A DNA stretch of 64,000 bases, taken from Yponomeuta sedellus. Its lineage: Eukaryota; Arthropoda; Insecta; Lepidoptera; Yponomeutidae. Below are positions 9,021-21,177 of this stretch, piece after piece. How positions within the stretch are numbered: position 1 is the stretch's first letter; every line of letters begins with the position of its first letter. The translations under genes were made by a program, and so were the position numbers. The notes under the pieces are model-generated. The model had not been told where the DNA came from and did no database searches. It was given only the letters and a program-made list of their open reading frames with translations. Location: NCBI GenBank assembly GCA_934045075.1, contig OW203729.1:5737816-5801815 (forward strand), written 5' to 3'.

Positions 9021-11150
9021 TTTTCTGAATGTCAATGTAGTTACTCTCTTCTCTTTCGTCTCAGAGAGATCGGATCTCTTCCATGTCTGGGACAGTCTTC
9101 CGGGTGGACAGTTGTCCTATATATGTCGCATAAATCTAAAACTCTTCCCTCGCGGCAGCAGCGGTGGGTTAACAGTCAGAGAATATACAGCATCGTACTA
9201 CATAGATAACAATTCGTATCACCGGACCTATATTTGTTTACTGGCCTAAGGGTCTGCCCTGGGAAATTAAAATCTCGAAAACAAACATTTTATGAAACAT
9301 AATAAACAGTAATAATAATAGACTACATATTATAGTTTGTGGACCAGGTAATAGTGTATACTTATATGACAATAAAGTTTTTGTATTTCGTTTATATTGG
9401 GGACGAACAAAACGACTCCAGTCGAGCTTACCACGTAGAGCGACTGTCCCTTTTGGAGCAGCAACTTTTTGTTACATTCTGACCTTTATTTACAGCTAGT
9501 TAGGAGCCGAAGTAGTAGAAGCAAACGGGAGCAGGCTCTACATGTCTTTGCCTCGGAGACAAAGAAGCTCGCCCGCTTTTTTCGAATCTTAAAATGTCAC
9601 AAGCCCTTTCATAGCTGGGTCTCTGTCTATTTCGGTCCGAACATCATGTTGTACAGAGTATGACTAACACGAATACCTATTTATATTTAGCGCTCACTTG
9701 CGCACGGAAGTCGTTGGCCCAACGGCGTTTGACCCTGTTTTAATAGTGAAATTTTAAGCCTGGTAAAATAATAAGGGCAACTGTAAATTTCGCTATTGCT
9801 AATGTAGTCTTAGGATTGGTTAGTTAGTATGCATGTCGTCGTTTCAGATAATGCTTGCGAGAACTCTAGGAGTGTTATGAATGAAAGTTTTACGGAACGA
9901 GATAAGGAAAACAAAATGTCTGTAAAGTTCTGCTTCGGTGATGTTTGAGTAAAGACAAATAACAACTACGCAGATGTAGGTATCGTAGTTAAGTCTCTGT
10001 CGTGTGAGCGAGGGGTGATATTTTTTAATTACTTTCTTTGGTTAACAAGAGCTTGTCTTTCTAAGTTTCTGCAAATTGGAAACTATTAATCAATTACATT
10101 TATACGAGATCCATTATAAAGTTCTAGTTTTCGCACAATGTTTCAAACCTTACCGAGACTAAATAAAGTTAGAGTTAAAAGGTTTTTACTTAAACTTATT
10201 GAATGGTACAAGTTAAACAATAAAGTTAATTTTAAGACCTGCGTCGTTTTCTTTTCAACTTAGCCTTTTTATTAACAGAATTTAAATTATTATTTGATAA
10301 CTTAGAACTCATGCATTGGAATATCTTTAATTCCAGACATCTATACATTACATAATATTTAATGTTTTAGGAGCCCTTTAGCCCCAGTGTGCTTTACATT
10401 TTTTATCGCGTTTTTGGCAAGTCCATTATAATATATCTTCAGGAATATTTTCGTAGAATCGTGCACCTTCAACATTGCATAACCTTTGCCAGCCTAATTC
10501 ATGAGAACAAAGGTTTGTTTGTTTGTTTATCTTTGTAACGCAGTGTTGATGGTTATACCATCAGTTTTAAATTTACTGAAACTTTAACGACCACAATAAA
10601 ATAAATGTGTAACGTTAATGATGAATCCTTTATGCAATTATAATCACCGGACTCGGTGTTTGCACCAGCTTCACACCCCAAGTGCGGGGAGGTGTGGGGA
10701 GGGAGACAAGTGTAGCATGTCTGGCAAGTAACAATATAAGGGAGGGGAGACGCAGGAGCGAAGGGAAACCCGATAACGCGAGTGCGGTCACAGCTGCGCC
10801 CTCCACCCGTCTCTAATTCCCGCCATGTCACGACCCATTGGAGTCCTGTTGTGAAGTAGAATACCTACACGAGGTTCGCTGATGAGTATCGACTATGAAC
10901 CAATTAAACTGACATGAGCAACAAGCCAAACTTGTGAAAGTGGCATTTCATTTCAAAAACTCGCAAAATACGCGATGTGTATTGCTCTCCTTATCCTTGT
11001 ATTACCTAGCATCCTTTCTAGATCGTCAGTAATCGTGACTAATATACCGACGATCTCTTAGATGCGCGAGCTAAATTAAGTTAGGTTAAAGACATGAATC
11101 ATAGCTTACTTAGCCTCTAGCGACTGTGTTATACTCAACACCGTATAAGC
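9021..11150. other. Unique non-coding DNA
   Basis: The ORFs at 9469-9663 and 10553-10831 have no recognisable domain. Simple (TTTG)n occurs near 10515. Nothing else stands out. Confidence 0.4.
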
Positions 11151-11151
11151 C

Positions 11152-11238
11152 TGGTATAGTTACAGTGTTTTGTTCACGACATTTGAATGTAATTTTCAAT
11201 TGGAAGAAAATAGACAAAACACTGCATAGTTATACAAT
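11152..11238. repeat. Short inverted-repeat unit
   Basis: GTATAGTTACAGTGTTTTGT on the left is mirrored by ACAAAACACTGCATAGTTATAC on the right, about 45 bases apart, with one small bulge. It could be a tiny MITE or a relic hairpin. Confidence 0.5.
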
Positions 11239-11436
11239 ACTTACACCAAGTTTATTAGTTTAAGTTTCTACCATTACCATGTAATGGTAAAAATACACCG
11301 AATGGACTTTAAACCACACAAATTTGCTTCAGCAAGTCGTCATTGGACTCTTCACCTCAAGGCGAGCATGAAATATACAGATAAAAAAGCAATTCAGCTC
11401 TTAAAAGAAACCGAGGTCCGAGATAACGCCCACTTT

Positions 11437-11560
11437 GGGCCTGTTTCCGAATTGAGAATTTCGCTAAGTAAATACTTAATTGCAGTTCCGTCACTTCTAA
11501 TTTCTCGGCAAAGAGCGTGACGTATTTACTTAATGAAATTCTCAATTCCGAAACCGGTCC
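11437..11560. mobile_element. MITE with ~37-bp terminal inverted repeats
   Basis: The left end GGGCCTGTTTCCGAATTGAG..ATTTCGCTAAGTAAATAC is matched by the right end GTATTTACTTAATGAAATTC..TCAATTCCGAAACCGGTCC with a few mismatches, around a ~47-bp core. There is no coding capacity. The two ORFs crossing it on opposite strands (11284-11520, 11357-11656) contain the same VSELRISLSKY string because of the palindromic structure, so neither is a gene. Confidence 0.75.
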
Positions 11561-11699
11561 TGCCTGCCTGGTCTGCCTACCGGTCCTTGTATGCCTTTGA
11601 AAATACTTCTTCAACAAAGTAGAGCATACATTAAGATATTCCAACCTTCCGTTCATTCCCTACATTCTTCGCAACACCAGACCCCTATTTTCAAAGGTA

Positions 11700-12640
11700 T
11701 ATTTTAGTCACACATTCCCCGCTTCTAGGCAACATGCTTGGCGATAGTAACATTAGACGTCCAGTACACTCGATAATCGGCCGCGCCTGATCGCACACTC
11801 GGTACGTCACGATGACGCGTGCGCACGCCCCGCCCCGCGGCGGACGTCACTCGCGGACTCACGCGTACAGCTGATCGCGCGATCTACTCGCCCATTGTAA
11901 ACAAATCATAGTAGCAAAGCAATAAGGCGAGAGAAATAGCTCCCACGCTCGGCTGCGATTTCGCTTTGGCAACGAATTATTTACAACTTCAGCTTGGCTA
12001 ATGTTCTAATTGTTTTCATGCGTTGGTAGGTACACTTGTGCTGATTGTACTTGAAGGGCAATAGCCATGGTTATCGTGCATCTAAACGTGACTACATATT
12101 GTACTGTCAACTAACAGGTCTGTGTGTGTGTCGTGTTGCAACTGGCCTGTTACAGTTTCAGTTACGGCAGAGTGTAGCTGAATGCGTATGTATATTTATG
12201 GTAATAGTCCGGTTATGCCAACGTCGGGCTATGCAAATGCGATGGCTGGCCACCAGCCCGTCAACTACCGCTGCATGGCTCCGATTTGTCTCAATAACTT
12301 AGCGCACTGATCGCCAATGACAAAGACATAGGTATTCTAGCCACTCTTAACCGATCAGTTAACGCTCTCTTTAGTGCTTAGAATGGATCTCAAGATACAA
12401 CGTTTAGATAAATTGTTATGTAAGGCCATCCCAACCGTGCTTGCCACGAAACGCTAATAAAACGCTCCGGCTCGAAAGCAATGATAAAGGAAATATGACT
12501 AGGCCTTATTGTTTATTTAGGCTTAAGGAGACAAGAGAAATTTAATTAAAATCATTGCTCGCCGCGATCGGTTCTCCGGACTCGAAGGTTCACAGTCAAA
12601 TTTAGCAACAAAGCGGTCGGGTAGCCTTTAAAATGGAAAA
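11700..12640. other. Unique DNA with a CpG-rich patch
   Basis: About 11755-11900 is unusually CpG-rich for the window (CGTGCGCACGCCCCGCCCCG), including a GC-box-like CCCCGCCCC. It might be regulatory, but no transcript start can be assigned. No gene was recognised. Confidence 0.35.
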
Positions 12641-13640
12641 TAAATAGAGCTAGCCTAGCGTGAACAACCACCTGCCGTTCCACTCGCCTCCGCCGCACCT
12701 GCCGACCCGATTAACAGACAAGTCACTACTAGCCACCTTGTCTTCCTATTCCGTAACGCATCGCGTTCGCTTCGCTGCAATAACTCACTATTATAAATTA
12801 CGATACTGGAGTGGCGGGAGTCCCGCCAGATCTTGTGTACAGCTTTTGTCGCAGTCCCGCCGCGGGACTGCGACAAAAGCTGTACACAAGATCTGGCGAA
12901 TTTTAGAGCGGCGAATAAATTTCGCGGACGTCACGAAATCATATTTCAAGAGGACTGGGCTGCCGGCCGGGGCGGAGGCCCGAGCGCAGCTAGGGGACGC
13001 CTAAAGAGGAAATATGGCGTCGGCAAGCCGGCAAATACGCAACGGAGCTATCTGGAGCCCGGGCGAGCGAGGTTTATCTCGTCTCGTTCCGGCGCTCTTT
13101 GGGAAATTGCGTACAACGCAAACAAAGAAATTGCACGTCTAGATAAGAAGTGGGAGAGTATCGCGGTTTATAAACGCCCCCCAACGCTGCCTCGCCGGCC
13201 CTTAATAACGCTGGCAAACAAAAAACTGTTAATATTCCCCTACAGCCCAGTCTGGGGCAGAACGTAAAAAGGAACGCGTACTCCAATAAAGATCTATCTA
13301 TCCGCTTCGGTGAAAAAACTCTCAAGTCTAGTTACTTTGATTTAAAGCCGCAAACGAGTGCCATTTATTCAGATTTCGTTCAGAAAAACCTCGACGACCA
13401 CCGGAGTGGGGCGGAAAAACTGGCGAGATTACAAACGGGAATGTTTTGAAAGTGGCACGAGCAGGACAGAGTTGTGGGCCCGTTAAGGACAGACTCATCA
13501 GTGGAGATATAATGCGGCAAAAGCCTGATTTAAGTTTGATAATCCGCAAGCCGCTGGCGACGCGAGATAGGGCCGCGGCAGACGAGGGTCCGCCGGGTGC
13601 TCTTTGCAATTCGACGGGCTCAAAGCGGGCTTAGGCCTGT
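12641..13640. other. GC-rich block with overlapping spurious ORFs
   Basis: This kilobase is clearly GC-richer than its flanks and has few stops, so several ORFs of 60-144 residues overlap on both strands (for example 12660-13004, 12833-13267, 13328-13609). Two of them share the string created by the 12.82-12.90 kb palindrome. None shows a domain, and I do not call a gene. Confidence 0.4.
12824..12898. repeat. Perfect 37-bp inverted repeat, 1-bp spacer
   Basis: The left arm 12824-12860 (CGCCAGATCTTGTGTACAGC..) and the right arm 12862-12898 are exact reverse complements separated by one C. A smaller perfect palindrome, GGCGGGAGTCCCGCC, abuts the left side. The structure would form a 75-nt hairpin. 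Confidence 0.92.
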
Positions 13641-16600
13641 CACAAAAGAACGGTACAGTTTCCACTATCGATGTTAAAAATTAAACGCTTCCACCCGAGA
13701 CCGCACGATAGCAAACTGGCCTGCTAATATTTCGTACGCGCTCATGTCCGATCCGACAGTCTCTTTTACTTGTAAATTTGGGGGATAGACAACTTGATGT
13801 TAGGTATTCAGAAACATTATTTGGGATGAGTGGCAGTTACATACAAAATCTCACTGGTGCAATTCAATTCAAACGTTACCAAGAAAAGAATACTTGAAGG
13901 GCGGCCGTAGGTCACGTACATTAGAATAGTACGTAACGGCTACGTGTTGTAAGGAGACCCTTTGGAAACGTCAGGGGTAGGCGCGTTATTTAGAGCTTAC
14001 CGAGTCGATATTTCCCGCGCGTTCCTCGGTCGCCCACGCTCTCCACATTCCGAACTGAGGAGAGCTGCCGTGGATGGCCCTTGTGTTTTATGTAGTAGGA
14101 TATATTGTTTGTAGCTTATTTATGGAGGAAAAAATATTCCAGTGGTGATACTTCCTGTGAGATTTCGGCATGGAACAATATCGTATCTTCGACGTGTCAT
14201 GTTGTAATGAGGTAGTAAAGAATTAAATAAAGAACAAATACGGCTGTTATACGATCCACGTTCCAGAGGTTCTAAAATCAGAGGCCCGTTTTTTGCAAAT
14301 GAATGATATTGATTATAAAACAACTGCGAGGCCGTAGTTAAGTAATCTTAATATCACAGGGATGCTCCTTTAATTAAAATAGGAACGGACGAATTTTGCA
14401 ACCTCGTCGCGTTCTGATTCAGTGAGGCACGACCAAAATGGGAAGAATTAAGGGTCGGTAGGTAGAACGAACAATAAAATTCTCTAATGATTGCACGAAT
14501 TGCGCCCCCATCAACGAGCATACAAAGAAAACGAGGGGAATTTATACTCTATTCTTTCTGTTTGTGATGCTCTTATTAAGCAGTTATAATATAAATAGTT
14601 GTTTTGCTATCTCCAAATAAATCCGCTTATGTCTAAATAAACCAATGTATATGGAGAAGCAAACATTTTTTCACGCATTTTCAGCAGTACCTACCGGGAC
14701 AAATGTAAAGCTACCAAACTTTCAGCTTGTTTAACGTCGAAGCTTAACTTATGCGGGCAGTATCGATATGATTTACAACAGTTCGTGAGGAGAAAAATAT
14801 TTACTCTTAAACTTGCTTATTGTGGGAACCCATTATAGGATCTTGAGAGTCCATATTTCAGCTCAAAGGATAGAAGAGAAAGTTTCTTTTTGTACGGGAA
14901 GCGGGCAATTCATCTATGTACTTCTATCTGGTGCTGCTGGCGTCGTTTATTATCGTGGCAAGTTCTTAAGGCCGCGGTAATTACGACCGAATTCCTCGAG
15001 AGCCTTTGTTCGCCGTGTCACGCACACCTTTAACGTGAATTTATAAAGTTCTCAAAATTACGTTATCACGCGCTCGAAGTTACGAGTTAACCGCTTCTTT
15101 AAGTTTGTTACGGCAAGATTAGTGGCACGTAGCGTTGAGTAAACAAAAAAGATTATGTTAAGCCAGCGGAAATAAAACGTGGAACGTTAAATTTGGCAAA
15201 GGTTTGGCTGCGCGCCTCAATTTGATCACGTCCAACCTTTTTCACAGCTAGGTACTGAGAAATCTTTAGTTCGAGGAAACCAGCGTTAAGCGGCATGTTA
15301 TGTAAGCAAGTTGATATTCGCCAGTTGGGGATAGACAATTTGATTGGCACTAGATTCCACTTAGGTTTTCATTGAGGTCCATTCGAGCGTATTAAAGCCT
15401 ATTGAACCAAGTTATGTCCACGCCAATAATACCTCTAACCGCTATCGAAGATACTTGAAATTAGGCGTATCTACTAGTCTACGTTAGTCGCGTGCAACTC
15501 ACTAAGGCTTCACTTTCACGTAACAGGATAATTAGCAGCTTCAAATGTTCAGAGGCTCAACAACGATAATGAAATCAAGATTAGTTAAGCTTTATCACCT
15601 TAGTCTGGGATGATGTATATCTATATATCCACGCTCGCCAATACTTCCTTATTCAATTCTTTTATGGTTGTTTTAAAAACGTAACCTCAGCGGTCTGCTT
15701 CTTTTTTTCTATCGTACGGTCACTGTAACATTAAAATGGGGGTACGCCCACTGCCCTGGACATGGGGACATATAGAAATAAAGCGACAGTTCGTTCATCA
15801 TGTTGTCAGTCCTTAAAAGAAGAAATTGCAAAACAGCGAATGTGAACCAACTAACATACGCTGTTTTCCAAACTCATCTTTTAAGAATCATCGTTATCAG
15901 GACGTTAAATTAATACTCAGTTGGCGGCGAACACTGGCTTTTATTAATGGCGTTATTATGCAATTAATGGTCTGCTTTAATATTTCTATTTCCGTTCCGT
16001 TTTTAGCTCTAAACTTTACCGATTTATGAGAAAAAGTTAAAATATTGTGCGAAGTGACCTCTATTAAACGTATGCAGACATTTAAGATTACCGAACCACG
16101 TCCCACTATAACGTTCGTACTTGGTTTTCTCTCTGTATTCGCTCATTAGGTACGTATTTGTTTCTGACGAAATCAGCATAACCGAAAAGTAATTTCCGTC
16201 CCACCGCAAACCCCGAAACTTTTCTCACACTACAGAATAATTAATTTGTCAATCAAGGGGTAAGCCACGAATGAGCTCAGTAGAGCGCGTTACAAAAAGA
16301 TCCGGTGAGTTTTAAGTGGGTCAGGTATTCTACTCATCAAAACAAATAACTTTAATTGTGAGACTAACTCTAAGCCCTGGGAGCCAATTCTAACTTCATT
16401 AGCAAACAAATATGTCGTATACGACTCTAAGGTTTCTTGTCTTAAAATTGTACGTAAAAAGTCGAGCGACAGCCAAAATCTGTATTCTGAACGCCATGCT
16501 AGACTGAATTCGAATGGGAAAATAAATGTCTAATGACTCTGTCGAGTTATCTAATTTTATTTGTCTAAAAGCCTTCGTCTATTTTGCGTCTACACTTTCA

Positions 16601-16900
16601 ATTGGCATGGGTGAGAACAGGCCCCCTGATACACACAGAAAGGACCTGGGGCGAGGGCGAAGCAGACTTTAGACTTGGTGCCATTACAAAAGCTGTTTCT
16701 AATGATGGATAGAATGGTCCCCGTAAGTTTCACGGGAATTTTCTGCAAACGTATACTCGCACTACTAATGTAGCGAGGTCTGTGTGTATAAGCGTATGTG
16801 TATAACTGTCGGAATGCAAAGGTTTACTATGTTATTGATCGTAGGTGCTGGGGCCTAGAACCAAAGCTGTATGTTTTAAAACTTGCTATTAATATTAATG
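13641..16900. other. Unique non-coding DNA
   Basis: There are no recognised repeats or coding motifs. ORFs at 14120-14323, 15153-15350, 15826-16029, 15897-16106 and 16024-16209 overlap each other or are short and featureless. The low repeat content makes this one of the more single-copy-looking segments. Confidence 0.4.
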
Positions 16901-16904
16901 GATC

Positions 16905-17548
16905 ACTTTCTAGGGTTCCGCACCTCAAAAGGAAAAACGGAACCCTTATAGGATTTCTTAGTCGTCCGCTCATCTGTCATTCAAGCAAAAGCCTTTATGT
17001 TGGAAACGCGTGGATGTATTGAGTTGAAATTAAAGGCGAATACTCAAACTTCTAACTTAACCCGAAAAAAGTTACGGCCGTTTATGCCGTTTAAAAAACA
17101 TTACTAAGGCAAAAAACATTAAAAAAACTAAGGCAAAGACAATAAATTAAACAACACATATTATGATAAAAATTACGTGTAAAGGCGTGCTTATTTCTAC
17201 AGAAATTCAAGGTAATCAAAATCAATAGGGTACTTAGAACTTCCCGTTGACTTAGAACTATGAAATTTGGCAAGCAATATCGTCCTTGACTACAAATACA
17301 GGAGTTTATTATGTAGCCCATAAACGTCCAACTGCAGGGCAAAGGGCTTCTCTCAGAGATAGAGACAGACATTTATAATTAAATGATAAAAATATAGTAG
17401 TCCTCTTCTTTTGCAACTGTTGTCTCTGTAATTATTTTCTGGTGTGTACAATAAAGAATATTCTTATCTTATAGTCTTTGAAGTTCGGGAAAAGCTCAGA
17501 ACCCAACGGAACCGTCGGTGCGTGTGTCCGACTCGCCCTTGCCCGGTT
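16905..17548 (+). mobile_element. TAGGGTTCCG..CTCAAAAGG repeat with nested insertions
   Basis: The 5' end TAGGGTTCCGCACCTCAAAA..GGAACCCTTATAGGATT, the internal blocks GGAAACGCGTGGATGTATT and CCGTTTATGCCG, AACTTCCCGTTGACTTAGAA, ATGAAATTTGGCAAG, and the 3' end GTCCGACTCGCCCTTGCCCG are in the order I know for a common lepidopteran repeat. The unit is interrupted by a SINE-B tail piece (CTGCAGGGCAAAGGGCTTCT, ~17331-17370) and a LINE tail (to ~17468). Its class is not evident from the sequence. Confidence 0.6.
17400..17470 (+). mobile_element. LINE 3' tail remnant
   Basis: TGTGTACAATAAAGAATATTCTTATCTTAT matches the ending at 2.33 kb and, inverted, at 34.02 kb. It is nested in the preceding repeat. 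Confidence 0.55.
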
Positions 17549-18358
17549 TTTGTTTAATTGTCGTCTAACAGAACATACAATGTTTGCCCCTGATAGCACG
17601 TAGAGTATTTTCTTCTATTTAGTAGTATTTTCCGCGTTCCGATCGGACAAAAGAACCTTTTGTTTAATTTCAAGGCCATCTTCACTCAACAGTACAACAT
17701 TAAGAGCCTTTCAAAGACATGTATTTCATTTGGTGCGTACTAGGTGTACCTTGATCACAATAAGTTCATCATATTTTCAAGTATCTTTTCAACAATCCGA
17801 GCACGGTAAAAACTCCATAGTGAACTCAGTCGCGGAAACCTCGGGCTTTACCCCATCCGAAGAGACGGGACTAAAACGTCGGGACCTACTTCGATACAGT
17901 AACGGACAAACTCCACAATGGACATGCCGCCATCAACGGCAACGTGGCCGCGAGCGACACGCCACGGCCGGGATTGCATTTCCAATAATTGCACGATATT
18001 GAACAGAAACCGGCTCTTACGTCGAATAAATCGTTCAGTGCCCCGACGAAAACGCCACGTCTGGAAAACTCGGGGTTTTTTAAAGTATTTTGTGCCACGG
18101 TCTCGAGAAAAAAAGCTCCGAAGGGAATTTCCGAACAATCCAGCACCAAATCATAGTTTGCAGTGTTAGTAACATGGGGTAGGCGCCGCGACCAAAACCG
18201 ATTATTACGTCACAATTTAGTGAGTGCACTTTACGAGTGTATGACAGCTACAACGTAAGAAACTAAAACGTAAGAAAACCTGTGTGTGAGGTATTCACCA
18301 TGGGTACGAGTGACGTTTGTGTAGTTACTTAAACTCACAGATGTAACAGCGATGTTAG
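17549..18358. other. Unique non-coding DNA
   Basis: The 83-96-residue ORFs at 17.73-18.17 kb overlap on both strands without motifs and are rejected as genes. Nothing else is recognised. Confidence 0.4.
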
Positions 18359-18765
18359 TTAAGGCGCTACGCGTTGCTAATAACTCCACCAATGGAACAA
18401 AAATCATAACTTGTTTTATAATACGTTTTTTTTCTTCAAGTGACCATCATTCATCTCAAAACTGTGACAATTATATATTATAAATATTATTATATATTAA
18501 ATATTTAAAACCTACGGTATAGAACCTAGGATCAACAATCTAAGACTTAATCGATTTCCGCTGCAAAGTAAGTCCGGTTTTTAGCCAAACTGCTTTGAAG
18601 TCCTAGATTATCGGAGCTAAGTCCTTGTCAGAAACTTCTGAAAAGAGCTAATACATTTGTTAAGATTTATCATGTTTACTTTATCCAAAGACCCGTTAAA
18701 AATGAAGATATGTTTTTTTTCCATTGGTGGCGCTAGTTAGCACCACCAATAGCGTAGTGCCTTAA
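18359..18765. mobile_element. TTAA-flanked MITE, copy 1
   Basis: The element is bounded by TTAA at 18359-18362 and 18762-18765. The left terminus GGCGCTACGCGTTGCTAATA..CTCCACCAATGGAA is matched by an inverted right terminus (TTCCATTGGTGG..GCGTAGTGCC). The interior has GAACCTAGGATCAACAATCT and CCTTGTCAGAAACTTCTGAA, both recurring in copy 2 at 27.1-27.9 kb. A TTAA target is typical of piggyBac-type transposons, so a piggyBac-mobilised non-autonomous element is the likely class (inference). Confidence 0.75.
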
Positions 18766-19238
18766 TGACACAAGAAAATCGATAGATTGCCTGTTATTCA
18801 GGCGCAAATTGCCTGCTATAACAAACCGGCAGTTTAATCCTTTATTTTGGCACATGCGTGGTTAACATTAGAAAGACTATAAGGAAAATGTTAACATTAT
18901 TCCCTCGTTAACGATAACAGAAGCAGATTATTTCGTGAATGTAAATGACAATCAGATATTGTGCGTCATTTCACGGATATTTGAGAAAATTAAACAACGG
19001 TCTATGTTTTTGAAGCCGATATACGTGTGCTGAAATCGAATTACTCTTTAGGAAAATATGCCGAGTTAAACTCCTTTCCACAATCCTTTACCTCATCTCT
19101 ATTTCAAATCTTTTTATATTGCTTTCGTAAACAAGAGAAAAACGCAAAACTTGCTTAAATAAAAGATATCAGAGCTGTAGTGTTTTCAAGCCGGTTTTTA
19201 TTTTTCATTTCAAAAAGTTTTTCATGATTTTTTCTGAA
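18766..19238. other. Unique spacer
   Basis: Nothing recognised before the PLE target site. Confidence 0.4.
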
Positions 19239-19251
19239 TATCACTATGGCT

Positions 19252-20180
19252 AGCCCTGCGAGCCCTGCCAACTGCTCCCGTCCCACCAAGGTTCTATAAG
19301 CGATATGTCGATGACACTTTTGCTATATTACCTACTAGTGGAATAACGGCTTTCTTACCACCTTAACTCTATAAACAAGATCCAGTTTACAATGGAGTTA
19401 GAAGCAGATTGTTCTTTAGCTTTCTTAGATGTTTTAGTCATCAGGAATCCAAATGGAACCTTAGGACATACAGTTTATAGGAAAAAGACCCAAACTGATA
19501 GGTACCTAAACGGTGAGTCTCACCATCACCCGTGTCAGTTGTCTACCGTTGGAAAATCTCTGTTACAGAGGGCACACCGAATCTGCGACAAGGACCATCT
19601 AACTGCGGAACTCCAGCATGTCAAACGAGTACTTCGTGCAAACAAGCTGCAAGTTCCGCGTGTCCGTCGCGGAGGACGTGTCAAACCGGACACAGTCGAG
19701 CGAGTTCCAGCCTACCTGCCTTTCGTGAGAGGAGTGACTGACAAAATTGGGAGTATTTTGAAACGCGCCTCAATCAGAACCATCTACCAGCCGCCAAGAA
19801 AGATACACCAATCCATGCGAAGTGTCAAGCACAGGATTCCCTTACAAGAGGCAGGAGTATACAAGCTTGACTGTGAATGTGGTTCCTCGTACATTGGTCA
19901 AACGAAGCGTACCATAGCTGAGCGGGTGAAGGAACATATCGCTGATGTGAAACATAAGCGCTCTGGTAGATCTGCAGTCAGCGAGCATACACTTAGCGGT
20001 ACCAACCACTTTATACATTTCGATAAAGTTAAAGTTCTAGCCCGAGAAGACCGTTTCTTCCCTAGAATGATACGTGAGGCAATAGAGATCCGCCGGCATC
20101 CAAATTTTAATAGAGATCGTGGTTGGAACATACCGGTAGCATGGGAACCAGTGCTTAAGTGCATGAGACCCCCTTGCTAG
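19252..20180 (+). pseudogene. PLE reverse transcriptase (C-terminal) with GIY-YIG endonuclease
   Basis: In one frame the first ~110 bases encode ..PPRFYKRYVDDTFAIL.., the RT motif C with the catalytic YVDD at 19304-19315; this frame stops at 19364-19366. A +/-1 frameshift at about 19345-19364 then leads into a 262-residue open frame from 19392 (upstream in-frame HLNSINKIQFT shows that the ATG is internal, not a true start). Residues 8-46 are the RT thumb (LAFLDVLVIRNPNGTLGHTV, DRYLN..HHHP). Residues ~153-240 are the GIY-YIG domain: GVY at 155-157, CEC at 161-163, YIG at 167-169, basic TKR, H182, H199, E229 or E232, and HPNFNRDRGW at the end. RT plus C-terminal GIY-YIG is diagnostic of Penelope-like retroelements. 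The N-terminal RT fingers and palm are lost and the reading frame is broken, so it is non-functional; the endonuclease module looks intact. Confidence 0.92.
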
Positions 20181-20535
20181 AAGTGTGACTGTAGAATAAA
20201 TAATAAAAAATCAATTTAATTTCAATTAATAATCGGTAAGTATCTTTAAGTTCATATAAAGTAATTAGTTTATAAATTTAATTTTAACTTCAATTACTAA
20301 TAATCAATATTGTTGACTTTATATAAAAAATAATTGGTTTGTCTATTTTGGAACGTAACTTCATAATTTACTTTTGTAATTTTTGCCGAGGGTAGTAAAC
20401 TAACCGTTAATGATTTCTAAAAGACACCTGTCACCTCAGTCATCCGGGACCACGGCACCTGAAAAAGTGCCGAAACGTTGGAAAATTGTAAAAATGTAAT
20501 AAACGAGCATAAATCCGTATAAAAACAGTTTTAAT
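19252..20535 (+). mobile_element. 5'-truncated Penelope-like element (PLE)
   Basis: The insertion is delimited by an exact 13-bp target duplication, TATCACTATGGCT, at 19239-19251 and 20536-20548. It contains the end of the RT domain, a GIY-YIG endonuclease, an AT-rich 3' UTR and a ~95-bp tail (20441-20535) with CCGGGACCACGGCACCTGAA, GTGCCGAAACGTTGG and AATAAACGAGCATAAATCCG. That tail is present twice, inverted and unchanged, at 41.45-41.64 kb. The truncated 5' end and target duplication are those expected of target-primed insertion. Confidence 0.92.
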
Positions 20536-20548
20536 TATCACTATGGCT

Positions 20549-21177
20549 CCTCGAAATCGTCTTTTCTAAGAGCAAATGCACAATTCACTATAAAAAACAT
20601 CAGAATCGCTTAAAGTGTGCCTTTAAAATTTGAAGAGCTCGCTCGATTCCTCCAGGATCTCATCATTAGATCTTAACTAGGTGGCTATGGAACCACCTGT
20701 GAAGTCTATTCCTTGAAACAAAGAAAAAGAATTTTCTAATATGTTCACGTGTCTTCGAGAATAAGGCAGAACATACATAAAAATTTAAGAAAAGAGCCTG
20801 ACGAAGTGAGAACCGCCGCCTTTTTAAGGCGGTTAAAAATAGGGAACACTTAAAACGACAAGCTACATACTTATTTAGCTGACCTTGATCCACGAAACCT
20901 TTACTGGTCTTCGTTGACTGACGCATTGCTCTACATCTGTCAAAATTATCGCCGTACTGTCGTAAGAGGATATGATTGTATGGCGCCGTCCTCAATAAGG
21001 CATAACGTCTCGATGAGATTCTGTCTGCCCAGCGAAACGGGATACAAAGATTATTAATATTGAATATTGAAGAGCACTGTCACTGTTGCCTGAGACGCAG
21101 GTCTAGAACCTAGCTCCGGCGCACAATTTTTTAACACATTATTATGTTATGTTATGAGCATTACCCCCAAAGATAGC
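20549..21177. other. Unique non-coding DNA
   Basis: A 109-residue minus-strand ORF (20666-20995) shows no motif. Nothing else is recognised. Confidence 0.4.

Noticed and set aside
12660..13634. Cluster of 62-144-residue ORFs
   Set aside because: They overlap on both strands in GC-rich DNA, and two share a string only because of the 12.82-12.90 kb palindrome.
20441..20535. PLE tail as a functional hammerhead ribozyme
   Set aside because: CTGAAAA lacks the conserved G of the CUGANGA box, and there is no stem II between it and GAAAC. It is retained only as a member of the shared tail motif.
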